Under the pieces are notes generated by a model. That model was not told where the DNA came from and made no database searches. It saw nothing but the letters and a program-made list of their open reading frames with translations. From positions 53,586 to 117,585 of the forward strand of contig NCHN01000004.1 in assembly GCA_002281875.1 (NCBI GenBank): a stretch of 64,000 nt of DNA, in the 5' to 3' direction. This document shows, in pieces, positions 54,944 to 63,020 of the stretch. The position numbers and the translations under genes are program-made. Position 1 is the stretch's first letter. Every line of letters begins with the position of its first letter. The stretch is from Sphingobacteriia bacterium 24-36-13. GTDB lineage: Bacteria; Bacteroidota; Bacteroidia; Chitinophagales; Chitinophagaceae.

Positions 54944-55395
54944 CATTAGCCCAAGATTTTGAAGACTTTGTAAAGCTCCTTAATAAACACCAGGTTGATT
55001 ATATGGTGGTTGGTGGTTATGCATTAGCATTTCATGGCAAACCAAGACACACAGGCGATTTAGATATTTGGATCAATAGTTCAGAAACTAATGCAGAAAA
55101 ATTGATTATTGCTATAAAAGAATTTGGTTTATTAAGTTTAGGTCTAACTAAGTCTGATTTTATGCAAGAAGGTTATGTTACACAAATAGGATACCCGCCA
55201 TTGAGAATTGATATTTTGAATACAATTGATGGTGTAAAATTTGAAGATGCTTTTCCAAACAAATTACTTGTGGATGTGAATGGGATTGAAGTAAAGTATA
55301 TTGGTTTAAAAGAATTTATCGAGAATAAAACTGCGTCAGGCAGAAGCCAGGATATTGCTGATTTGAAAGAGATTAAGAATATTAAGAAGCATTAA
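54940..55395 (+). CDS. Minimal nucleotidyltransferase
   Basis: 151 residues. VDYMVVGGYALAFHG (near 17-31) and HTGDLDIWINSS with the Asp-x-Asp pair form the nucleotidyltransferase core, and LRIDILNTIDG supplies the third Asp. The C-terminal helix SGRSQDIADLKEIK is typical of DUF6036-like or MNT proteins. With the 64-residue upstream partner it forms a toxin-antitoxin-like module. It is a different family branch from the protein at 50792-51475. Confidence 0.82.
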   Translation: MTLAQDFEDFVKLLNKHQVDYMVVGGYALAFHGKPRHTGDLDIWINSSETNAEKLIIAIKEFGLLSLGLTKSDFMQEGYVTQIGYPPLRIDILNTIDGVKFEDAFPNKLLVDVNGIEVKYIGLKEFIENKTASGRSQDIADLKEIKNIKKH

Positions 55396-55630
55396 TTTAA
55401 ATCTTTCAAAAAATATTCGCCCAACTCACAGACGAGCAGTTTATTAGGACGAGTCAGTATCAGTTGATTATTAGGCCTTTAATTGAAGAAGATTTATTAG
55501 TAAATATTTTTATATTCTCGCCCCATACTATTAACTAAACACATTTGCACTGTGGCTCTAATCCCCCCTCAACTTTTTTCAGGACTGGAAACTGTAAGAC
55601 TAAATACAATTTTCAATATAAAAACCTAAG
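55396..55630. other. Gene-free stretch
   Basis: An open frame of about 44 codons (FAQLTDEQFIRTSQYQLIIRP...SPHTIN, roughly 55409-55537) lacks a start and looks like a gene remnant. Nothing else is recognised here. Confidence 0.35.
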
Positions 55631-56116
55631 ATGAAATTTTCAATATCGTCAGATCAAATTGTACGTAAGAAGACAGCAGGTGTATTTCTTCTTTTTACTG
55701 TGGTACCATTATTTAATCTATTTCACACCAGTGACCAATGGATTTGGTATCTAGGATTTTTTCTCTTTTTTATGTTCCTTCTTTTGTTAACCTACTTACA
55801 TAGGCCAACTCAATATCAGGTAGACACAAACAATATAATTATTTACCGACCTATTGGAAATGTTGAAATTAATCTTTCTGAAATTAGTCGTGTAGACAGA
55901 GTATATCATGACCTTTTAAAAAAGACAACAACTGGGGGCGCATTTGGTTATTTTGGAAAATATGAAACCGATTTAGGAAATATAAGATTCTATGCAACAC
56001 GTAGAAACAAAATGGTGATGTTAACAAAAATTGACCAGACGAAAATTATTTTAACTCCAGATAATCAAGATGAATTCATCAAAAGCCTTGAAACCAAATC
56101 TGGCAGGCAGCAATAG
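55631..56116 (+). CDS. PH-domain-like membrane protein
   Basis: 161 residues. Two membrane helices (about 17-31 and 37-56) precede a soluble bacterial-PH-like domain: RPTQYQVDTNNIIIYRPIGNVEINLSEISRVDRV, then GGAFGYFGKYETDLGNIRFYATRRNKMVMLTKIDQTKIILTPDNQDEF. The function is unknown. It stands alone in the accessory region. Confidence 0.78.
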   Translation: MKFSISSDQIVRKKTAGVFLLFTVVPLFNLFHTSDQWIWYLGFFLFFMFLLLLTYLHRPTQYQVDTNNIIIYRPIGNVEINLSEISRVDRVYHDLLKKTTTGGAFGYFGKYETDLGNIRFYATRRNKMVMLTKIDQTKIILTPDNQDEFIKSLETKSGRQQ

Positions 56117-56191
56117 GGTTTACAGAAGTTGGGCTTTTAGTAATATCATGAAGTAGCTTTTCAACAAACTCATCAACATTTAGATTTCAAT

Positions 56192-56207
56192 CAATTCCTC
56201 GCCTCAT
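56192..56207 (+). repeat. 16-bp direct repeat, right copy
   Basis: CAATTCCTCGCCTCAT, identical to 49356-49371 beside the tRNA. It lies 250 bases before the integrase remnant. The rest of 56117-56455 shows no gene I can identify. Confidence 0.4.
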
Positions 56208-56455
56208 CTAGATGCGCACACAAAAAAGTATTCCAATTTTTCGTCATATTAAACTTTATTCTTAAATTTAATTACCCCAAATTATTCCTCCCCCAATTGT
56301 ATTGTTTGTAATCGCTTACTGACCTGTGACATTTATGTCTGGGACTCAGGATGCTTTGCTTTGGAAGAAATGCAACAGTAACCCCTACAAACCAATGGTC
56401 ATGTAAATGACTGTACTGTTGTTATGAATAAATACCAATTAAAGACCCAAAATGA

Positions 56456-57139
56456 CAAAATACCATTAAGACTTATCTCAATGAGATAAGCCAGTTTTTA
56501 TATCGACTTGGAAATATCCCTGCCGATGAGTTAAAAGCAGAGCATTTAAGAAAGTATCTAGTCTTCTGTTTTGAAAAATTAAAACTTTCAGAGAATACAT
56601 TACACAGTAGAATTAATGCACTTTCTAACAAAAAACACAAAGCCATGTTGTTTACGGCTTATAGTGCGGGCTTAAGAGTGAGTGAAATTGTTCGACTAAA
56701 GTTAACAGATATTGACAGTGAACGAATGCTAATATTTATTGAGAATGCAAAAGGGAAGAAGGATCGCTATGTAAACTTGAGTCCAGTATTATTAGATATT
56801 TTAAGGGTATATTTCAAGCAATACTCACCAAGACCCAAAGTGTATTTATTTGAATCAGAACAAACAGGAGATGCATATCCAATAAGAACAGTACAGCAAA
56901 TATTCAGTAATGCCAAGAGAGATGCAGGTATTTTAAAAGATGTTGGGATTCATAGCTTGAGACATAGCTTTGCAACTCATTTGTTGGATAAGGGAACTGA
57001 TATCAGGTATATTAAGGATCTCTTAGGCCATTTTGATATTAGAACAACAGAGCGTTATTTACATGTAAGTAAACACCAACTTGTTAATATTGCAAGCCCA
57101 CTAGATGATTTATTTAAAAGCAAACAAATTGATTGGTAA
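56456..57139 (+). pseudogene. Tyrosine integrase with an internal deletion and no start
   Basis: The frame opens after TGA 56453 with QNTIKTYLNEISQFLYRLG and runs through the SAM-like core-binding domain to SENTLHSRINAL. It then jumps straight to SNKKHKAMLFTAYSAGLRVSEIVRLK. The connecting ~50 residues found in such integrases (ending in an IPRPKKP...LPKVL stretch) are missing, in frame. The catalytic part is intact: Arg in GLRVSE, His-x-x-Arg in HSLRHSFATHLL, and His and Tyr in LGHFDIRTTERYLHV. From ATG 56645 a catalytic-only 164-residue product could be made. No IntI-specific insertion is visible. Confidence 0.8.
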
Positions 57140-57402
57140 TGAAATATTAATAGATCGATTGCCCGACAATTTGATTTGTATAACTGAATTCTACAATACC
57201 TGCAATACAAATTGTATATGTGTATTTATGCATGAACAATTTAAAAAGTATAACACTAAAACAAGGAATAATAGCTCTCATTTTTTTGAAATATCTAAGC
57301 GAGTAGCGTATATTTAAGTGTTGTACGCAACCCTAAAACGGCATCCCATTCACCTTCAAGCGACAGAATACTTAATTCAAAGTCTCTCATGGGCGACCGC
57401 AC

Positions 57403-57495
57403 ATTGCAGCACATTTGCAAGGTACACAAAACCCCGACACAAAGCCAACCTTGCAAAAGAGCTGCAATTGCCAACACACGGCAACCAGTCTTTAG
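57403..57495. repeat. Structured repeat alpha-1
   Basis: ATTGCAGC-ACA-TTTGCAAGG (57403-57422) and CCTTGCAAA-AGA-GCTGCAAT (57449-57468) form a two-segment stem with a 3-base internal loop. The 26-base apical loop contains CGACACAAAGCCAA. A tail CCAACACACGGCAACCAGTC follows. The copy at 62619-62710 keeps the loop and tail but has different, compensating stem bases. The stretch 57140-57402 upstream shows no gene. Confidence 0.75.
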
Positions 57496-57521
57496 TGCGA
57501 CAGATTACCGCTGGCTTTTAA

Positions 57522-57546
57522 TAAATTTGCAACCACCACATGGTGG
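57522..57546 (+). promoter_or_regulatory. Promoter and palindrome of the HMA-AraC gene
   Basis: -7 box TAAATTTG at 57522-57529, then CCACCA-CA-TGGTGG at 57533-57546, a perfect inverted repeat over the expected transcription start. It ends 9 bases before the ATG at 57556. It is a likely autoregulatory site. Confidence 0.6.
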
Positions 57547-57555
57547 ACAGACAAT

Positions 57556-58116
57556 ATGAAACTATACATAAAGAACATGGTTTGCAGCAGATGCAAAATG
57601 GTAGTAAAAGCCCAATTGGAAAGTAAGGGGCTCCGCCCCTTATCTGTCAATTTGGGCGAAGTAGAAATTGAAGGCGACTTATCAAAAGACCAATTATCAC
57701 AGTTGGACACATCTTTAAAATCATTAGGCTTTGAACTCATTGACAACAAAAAAAGCCAGACAATTGAAAAAATAAAAACTGCCATTGTAACATTGGTACA
57801 CCATTCAGACCATAACTTAAAGACAAACCTTTCAGAGTTCATCACTTCACAAATACACCAAGACTATAACTATTTAAGCAACTTGTTTTCAGAAGTAGAA
57901 GGAACAACCATTGAAAAATATTTCATTGCCCAACGCATAGAAAGAGTAAAAGAATTGATAGTTTATGACGAACTAAGTTTATCTGAAATTGCAGACCAAT
58001 TGGGCTACAGTAGTGTTGCTTATTTATCAAACCAGTTTAAAAAAATAACAGGTTTTACACCAAGTCATTTTAAATCGTTGAAAGAACACAAACGTAAAAA
58101 CATAGAAGAACTGTAA
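57556..58116 (+). CDS. HMA-AraC metal-responsive regulator
   Basis: 186 residues. The N-terminal 70 residues are an HMA-like fold with the metal-binding CxxC in MVCSRCKM. The C-terminal AraC double HTH covers LSLSEIADQLGYSSVAYLSNQFKKITGFTPSHFK (about 140-173). It is shorter than classical AraC regulators and probably senses Cu(I) or a similar soft metal through the CxxC. It heads the copper module. The GGCTCCGCC-like stretch inside the coding region is unusual but in frame. Confidence 0.85.
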   Translation: MKLYIKNMVCSRCKMVVKAQLESKGLRPLSVNLGEVEIEGDLSKDQLSQLDTSLKSLGFELIDNKKSQTIEKIKTAIVTLVHHSDHNLKTNLSEFITSQIHQDYNYLSNLFSEVEGTTIEKYFIAQRIERVKELIVYDELSLSEIADQLGYSSVAYLSNQFKKITGFTPSHFKSLKEHKRKNIEEL

Positions 58117-58168
58117 ATCTTACAACTCTAATACAAAATTCCACAACAGCTACCCCAAATACACAAAT

Positions 58169-58176
58169 TACCTTTG
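58169..58176 (+). promoter_or_regulatory. -7 box of the HMA/MauE-like gene
   Basis: TACCTTTG matches TAnnTTTG, 17 bases before ATG 58194. The in-frame GTG at 58176 lies in the box and is not the start. Confidence 0.6.
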
Positions 58177-58193
58177 TGTCAAACAAATTAACA

Positions 58194-58907
58194 ATGACAC
58201 ATACTTATAAAGTTACAGGCATGACTTGCAGCAGTTGCGAAGCAAAAGTAAAAAGCAGTTTATTGATGTTGCCTAATGTTACCGAAGTGGAAGTTTCAAA
58301 AGAAAAACAATCAGCAACCATTACAATGGAAAAGCATATTGCTCTTTCCACATTTCAAAATGCGTTGGATAAAAAATATTCCATTACAGCCGCAGAACAC
58401 AATGAAACAGCGCAACAAGCAAAAAGCTGGTTTGCTACATACAAACCAATCCTAATAATTTTTGCCTACATAACCACCATTTCAATTATTGCAGGAATAC
58501 AACACAGTACATTTCATTGGATGCAAGCCATGAATATTTTTATGGCAGGTTTCTTTCTTACTTTTTCCTTCTTTAAAATGCTTGACCTGAAAGGTTTTGC
58601 TGAAAGCTACAGCATGTATGATATTGTAGCAAAGAAAATAAAAGCATGGGGTTTTATTTATGCCTTTATAGAATTGGGATTGGGTATTGCGTATGCTACC
58701 AACTTTCAACCTTTCGCTACGAATATTGTTACGTTTGTTGTAATGACAATCAGTATAATTGGGGTTTTACAGAGTGTATTAAACAAAAGAAAAATACAAT
58801 GTGCCTGTTTGGGTGCAGTATTTAATCTGCCAATGAGTACGGTAACAATTATTGAAGATGCCTTAATGATTGCCATGAGTGGAATAATGCTGATAACCAT
58901 GCTATAA
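58194..58907 (+). CDS. HMA domain-membrane protein, MauE/DoxX-like
   Basis: 237 residues. The HMA domain (1-70) has the Cu(I) site MTCSSCEAK. Four or five helices follow (about 90-237) in a MauE- or DoxX-like arrangement, with CACLG near residue 208 as a second cysteine pair. It lacks the motifs of a P-type ATPase, so it is not a pump of that class. It may bind and pass copper in the inner membrane. Separate promoter, 77 bases after the regulator's stop. Confidence 0.8.
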   Translation: MTHTYKVTGMTCSSCEAKVKSSLLMLPNVTEVEVSKEKQSATITMEKHIALSTFQNALDKKYSITAAEHNETAQQAKSWFATYKPILIIFAYITTISIIAGIQHSTFHWMQAMNIFMAGFFLTFSFFKMLDLKGFAESYSMYDIVAKKIKAWGFIYAFIELGLGIAYATNFQPFATNIVTFVVMTISIIGVLQSVLNKRKIQCACLGAVFNLPMSTVTIIEDALMIAMSGIMLITML

Positions 58908-58927
58908 ACCAGTACATTTTAAAAACC

Positions 58928-58935
58928 TATCTTTG
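58928..58935 (+). promoter_or_regulatory. -7 box of the HYC_CC_PP gene
   Basis: TATCTTTG matches TAnnTTTG and ends 5 bases before the GTG start at 58941. Confidence 0.55.
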
Positions 58936-58940
58936 CTACG

Positions 58941-59330
58941 GTGAAAAAAATAGTTGTCATATTGCTTCTCTTAATCTATGGTTCTGCAACCATGGGGGCA
59001 ACTATTCATATGCACTATTGCATGAACGAGTTTGTTGGTTGGAGTTTGTGGCATGGTGAAAAAGAAAAGGAATGTGGCAAATGTGGCATGAAGGAAAAGA
59101 AAGGAGGTTGCTGCAAAGACGAACACAAACAAGTAAAACTTAAAACCGAACATCAAAAAAGTGCAACAGCACAATACATTCAGTTTTTAGATGTTCCTGC
59201 ATTAATTACTCCCGTTGCGGACTTTAGCTTTAAAGTAACACCAACATCACTGGCTTTTCCTGTATCTAATGCTCCGCCTAAAATCCCAAGAGAACGGCTT
59301 TACATTCTTCATTGCGTTTTTCTGATTTGA
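58941..59330 (+). CDS. HYC_CC_PP-family secreted protein
   Basis: 129 residues from GTG. After the signal peptide come the three name-giving motifs: MHYCMNE (near 25), KCGMKEKKGGCCKDE (near 48-62) and NAPPKIPRERLYI near the C-terminus. The Cys/His content points to metal binding. The family typically sits in heavy-metal efflux or resistance loci of Bacteroidota, as here. Function is unproven. The promoter ends 5 bases before the start codon, so the message is probably leaderless. Confidence 0.83.
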   Translation: MKKIVVILLLLIYGSATMGATIHMHYCMNEFVGWSLWHGEKEKECGKCGMKEKKGGCCKDEHKQVKLKTEHQKSATAQYIQFLDVPALITPVADFSFKVTPTSLAFPVSNAPPKIPRERLYILHCVFLI

Positions 59331-59417
59331 TTTACTGTTAGTTTTTGTATGCCGACACTATAAAAGTGCATCGGCTCAATGTGCATCTCATAAATCAATA
59401 ATTAAAACTCAAAAGAA

Positions 59418-60290
59418 ATGAAATCAATAATATTACTGGCAGCAGTTGTTTTATTATCAACCACAGCTTGCCAATCTCAAATAAATAATGCCAAAACTGA
59501 AACCGTAAAAGTTTATGGCAATTGCGGAATGTGTGAAACCACTATAGAAAAAGCCGCCAACAAAAAGAAAATTTCAAAAGCCGACTGGAACGAAGAAACC
59601 AAGATGGCATCTATCACTTACGACAGTAAGAAAACAACTTTGGATGCAGTTTTAAAAAACATAGCCCTTGCAGGTTATGACAATCAAAGTTTTCTTGCAC
59701 CTGATGCAGCTTACGATAAATTACCAGGCTGCTGCAAATACGACAGAGAAAAAAAGCAAGTGGCGATTGTAACACAACCAGCAAAGGACACAACAAAGCC
59801 TATGCAAAATCATGGCAGCCACCAGTATGACGGCATGAACAATACCTCACAGGAAACAAACCAGTTGACGGTAGTTTTTGACACTTACTTTGCTTTGAAA
59901 GATGCGTTGGTAAAAACAGATGGCAATACAGCATCAGCAAAAGCTAAAGATTTGGAAACTGCTATCAATGCAGTAAAAATGGACAAGTTGCCAATGAATG
60001 TTCACACCGTTTGGATGAAAGTGTTAAACGACCTGAAAGAAGATGCAGAACATATAAACGGAACAAAGGACATATCACACCAGAGAGACCATTTTATGAG
60101 CCTTTCAAAAAATATGTATGAGTTAATTAAAGTCGTAAAACCAGCGGAAACTGTTTATTACCAGTTTTGCCCAATGGCAAACGATGGCAAAGGAGCAAAC
60201 TGGTTAAGTAAAGAAAGCGGAGTAAAGAATCCTTACTACGGTTCTCAAATGCTTAGTTGCGGCAAAACAGTTGAAACTATTAAGCAATAA
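59418..60290 (+). CDS. Copper-binding lipoprotein, HMA + DUF3347
   Basis: 290 residues. The lipobox is STTAC (Cys18). An HMA-like domain follows (about 30-95) with GNCGMC replacing the usual CxxC context, then PGCCKYD, a His/Met-rich linker (MQNHGSHQYDGMNN), the DUF3347 domain (about 150-240) and a C-terminal tail with YYQFCPMANDGKGANWLSK and MLSCG. The domain combination is typical of periplasmic copper carriers. It lies just before the multicopper oxidase. Confidence 0.87.
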   Translation: MKSIILLAAVVLLSTTACQSQINNAKTETVKVYGNCGMCETTIEKAANKKKISKADWNEETKMASITYDSKKTTLDAVLKNIALAGYDNQSFLAPDAAYDKLPGCCKYDREKKQVAIVTQPAKDTTKPMQNHGSHQYDGMNNTSQETNQLTVVFDTYFALKDALVKTDGNTASAKAKDLETAINAVKMDKLPMNVHTVWMKVLNDLKEDAEHINGTKDISHQRDHFMSLSKNMYELIKVVKPAETVYYQFCPMANDGKGANWLSKESGVKNPYYGSQMLSCGKTVETIKQ

Positions 60291-60296
60291 TAACAA

Positions 60297-60331
60297 AGGG
60301 CATGATTGCAAAAAACAGTCATGCCCTATTT
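60297..60331 (+). terminator. Terminator between the lipoprotein and oxidase genes
   Basis: AGGGCATGA at 60297-60305 pairs perfectly with TCATGCCCT at 60319-60327, followed by ATTTAAT. The T-run is short, so it may be an attenuator. Confidence 0.65.
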
Positions 60332-60357
60332 AATCTCACACAAATGAAATTTTTGAA

Positions 60358-62610
60358 ATGGCTATACAAAAAACGCTTTGTAAAAAAGTGTTGTCGTTAG
60401 CAATACTTTTTACATTACTCATATCAAATTTATTTGCTCAAAAAATAGTTCGGTACGACTTGTATGTAAAAGACACTATTGTAAATTTTACAGGAAAAGC
60501 AAAAAGAGCAATCGCAGTAAACGGGCAAATTCCTATGCCCACACTTACATTTACCGAAGGCGATACAGCAGAAATTTATGTACATAATGAAATGAATGAA
60601 GAAACATCTTTGCACTGGCACGGCTTGTTTTTGCCTAACAAAGAAGATGGTGTACCTAACCTGACACAAATGCCCATCAAGCCTCATACTACACATATTT
60701 ACAGGTTTCCAATTATTCAAAACGGTACACACTGGTATCATAGCCATTCAGGTTTGCAAGAACAAATAGGCATGTATGGAAATTTTGTAATGCTCAAAAA
60801 AACAAATGACCCAACTTTTAGAAAAGGCATTGATGATTTGGCAACCGTTCCCATAGTGTTAAGCGAATGGACAAACATAAAACCTGAGAACATTCATAGA
60901 ATGTTGCACAATGCAAACGATTACCCGGCATTGAAAAAAAATGCAGTTCAGAGTTATGGAGAAGCCATTAAAGCAGGGCATTTTAAAACCAAACTAAAAA
61001 ATGAATGGAAACGAATGTTGGCAATGGATGTAAGCGATGTGTACTACGATAAAATTTTAATGAATGGTAAACCCAGTACAGACCTTACAAGAATTGAAGG
61101 GAAGCAATTGAAAGGCGGTGATAAAGTCAGGCTTCGTATTTCAAATGGTGGAGCATCATCATACTTCTGGCTTACTTATGCTGGTGGAAAAATTACTGTT
61201 GTTGCTAATGATGGCAACGATGTAGAACCTGTTGAAGTGGACAGGTTGATTATTGCCGTTTCTGAAACTTACGATGTGGTGGTAACAATCCCAGCAGAAA
61301 ATACAGCCTTTGAATTTTTAGCAACAACCGAAGACCGTACAAATTCAGCATCTTATTATATCGGCAATGGCATTAAACAATTGGTTTCACCGCAACCAAG
61401 ACTGAAATATTTTGAAGGGATGAAGATGATGAACGACATGATGAAAATGAATGGCGATTTGGATGATATGGGTATGAACATGAGCCTGAATCAAATGGAT
61501 ATGAATGTAGTAATGTATCCTGAAATTACTGGAGATGCTAAACCAAAGCAAGATGACAAAGACCCAAACCGCTATAATGCCAATGCTTTGGCAGATATTG
61601 TTACGCTGAATTATGCTATGCTTAAATCTCCAATCAATACAGCCCTTCCAAAAGATGCACCAGTAAAGGAATTAAAATTTACACTTACAGGAAATATGAA
61701 CCGCTATGTTTGGAGTTTAGACAACAAGGTAGTAAGCGAAGCAGATAAAATTTTAATTAAAAAAGGTGAAAATATTCGTATCGTTATTTATAATAATTCA
61801 ATGATGCGGCACCCCATGCACTTGCACGGACACGACTTTCGTTTGTTAAACGGGCAGGGCGACAATGCACCACTTAAAAATATTGTGGACATTATGCCAA
61901 TGGAAACCGACACTTTAGAATTTAACGCCAATGTAGAAGGTGATTGGTTTTTTCATTGCCATATTTTATATCACATGATGAGTGGTATGGGCAGAGTTTT
62001 TACTTACGAAAATCAAGCAGCCAATCCTTTAATACCAAATCCTAAACTGGCACAACGCAAATTATTTGCAGACGACAGAAAAATGCACTTCATGTTTCAA
62101 AATGATTTTGCAACAAATGGTAATGACGGAGAAATGATGTTGCAAAATACCCGTTGGAGCATTGGCAGCGAATGGCGTTTGGGTTATCACAACATGCACG
62201 GATATGAAACAGAAACACATATTGGAAGGTACTTAGGAAAAATGCAATGGCTTATGCCGTTTGTTGGATTTGACTGGCGTTACAGAAAAATGGGAATTGA
62301 CGAACAAGAAAAAAATCTCTTTGGACAGACCAACACAAAAGACAACAGGGCAGTGTTAAGTTTGGGAGTAAACTATACTTTGCCTATGTTAGTTCGTTTT
62401 CAGACAGAGATATTCACTGATGGTATAGTTCGTTTGCAATTAATGAGAGAAGACATTCCCGTAACAAAACGGCTTCGCTTTGCTTTCATGGTTAATACTG
62501 ACAAAGAGTATATGGCTGGACTGAATTATATTTTTAATCGCAACTTTTCCTTGCGGACACATTATGACAGCGATATGGGTTTTGGTGCAGGGTTGACATT
62601 CTCCTATTAG
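60358..62610 (+). CDS. Multicopper oxidase (CopA/PcoA type) with barrel-like C-terminal tail
   Basis: 750 residues. The signal peptide ends near residue 28. Copper sites: HWHG at 86-89, HWYHSH at 125-130, HPMHLHGH at about 485-492 and FFHCHILYHMMSGM at about 531-544, giving all type 1, 2 and 3 ligands. A Met-rich loop (about 355-386, e.g. MKMMNDMMKMNGD) suits Cu(I) oxidation in the periplasm. From about 560 on, the protein continues for 190 residues with alternating aromatic strands and ends GAGLTFSY, like an outer-membrane barrel of the CopB sort. It is the last gene of the copper module. Confidence 0.9.
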   Translation: MAIQKTLCKKVLSLAILFTLLISNLFAQKIVRYDLYVKDTIVNFTGKAKRAIAVNGQIPMPTLTFTEGDTAEIYVHNEMNEETSLHWHGLFLPNKEDGVPNLTQMPIKPHTTHIYRFPIIQNGTHWYHSHSGLQEQIGMYGNFVMLKKTNDPTFRKGIDDLATVPIVLSEWTNIKPENIHRMLHNANDYPALKKNAVQSYGEAIKAGHFKTKLKNEWKRMLAMDVSDVYYDKILMNGKPSTDLTRIEGKQLKGGDKVRLRISNGGASSYFWLTYAGGKITVVANDGNDVEPVEVDRLIIAVSETYDVVVTIPAENTAFEFLATTEDRTNSASYYIGNGIKQLVSPQPRLKYFEGMKMMNDMMKMNGDLDDMGMNMSLNQMDMNVVMYPEITGDAKPKQDDKDPNRYNANALADIVTLNYAMLKSPINTALPKDAPVKELKFTLTGNMNRYVWSLDNKVVSEADKILIKKGENIRIVIYNNSMMRHPMHLHGHDFRLLNGQGDNAPLKNIVDIMPMETDTLEFNANVEGDWFFHCHILYHMMSGMGRVFTYENQAANPLIPNPKLAQRKLFADDRKMHFMFQNDFATNGNDGEMMLQNTRWSIGSEWRLGYHNMHGYETETHIGRYLGKMQWLMPFVGFDWRYRKMGIDEQEKNLFGQTNTKDNRAVLSLGVNYTLPMLVRFQTEIFTDGIVRLQLMREDIPVTKRLRFAFMVNTDKEYMAGLNYIFNRNFSLRTHYDSDMGFGAGLTFSY

Positions 62611-62618
62611 CCAACGCT

Positions 62619-62710
62619 GCAAGTCAGGTACTTTGGGCAGGCACACGAGGCGACACACAAAGCCAACCTGCCCAAACAACCTGCCTTGCCCAACGCACAG
62701 GCAACAGTCT
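62619..62710. repeat. Structured repeat alpha-2
   Basis: GCAAGTCAGG-TAC-TTTGGGCAGG (62619-62641) and CCTGCCCAAA-CAA-CCTGCCTTGC (62667-62689) form the stem. The 25-base loop contains CGACACACAAAGCCAA and the tail is CCAACGCACAGGCAACAGTC. It begins 8 bases after the oxidase stop. It has the same architecture as alpha-1 at 57403 with different stem sequence. Confidence 0.75.
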
Positions 62711-62771
62711 TTTATTTCGGGCAGAAAAGAAACATTCGGTTGACACAGTACGACAAAAAAGAAGGGTATGC

Positions 62772-62969
62772 GTACAACAGGGGGTTTGCCAAAATACGGG
62801 CTGACCCAAGTTATCTTCATCAGTGGTAATTCTATTTTGCTTCATATCCAGCCGACGGAATTCTATTCGGCTTTTTGTTGTTATCTTCATCAGCAGTTTT
62901 TCAATCATCATCGGTACCAGGCGGACGGAATACTAATTCCCGTACTTCGGCAAGCCCTGTCCGTTGTGT
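62772..62969. repeat. attC-like element beta-1
   Basis: Outer boxes GTACAAC (62772-62778) and GTTGTGT (62963-62969) are inverted. After 3 unpaired bases on the left and 5 on the right, 19-base arms 62782-62800 and 62939-62957 pair at 16 positions (GTTTGCC with GGCAAGC, TACGGG with CCCGTA). About 138 bases form the terminal loop. The layout is that of an integron attC site: R box, spacer, L box, variable terminal part. Confidence 0.65.
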
Positions 62970-63020
62970 GCTATTCAATAATTTCAACACCAAATTAGGG
63001 TTTTTAATAATTAGAATATT

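Noticed and set aside
56456-57139. Calling the integrase remnant an integron IntI
   Set aside because: The segment between YLFESEQTG and HSLRH shows no IntI-specific insertion, so it is better described as a XerC/D-like tyrosine integrase.
57105-57521. Three short frames between the integrase remnant and the HMA-AraC gene
   Set aside because: They lack recognisable domains, and the last two run through the alpha-1 stem-loop, which explains that stretch better.
58706-58900. Short minus-strand frame under the HMA/MauE-like gene
   Set aside because: It is the shadow of a hydrophobic coding region and has no promoter or partner.
62440-62998. Short frames in both directions across the alpha-2/beta-1 region
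   Set aside because: They lie over structured repeats and have low-complexity, unlikely translations.
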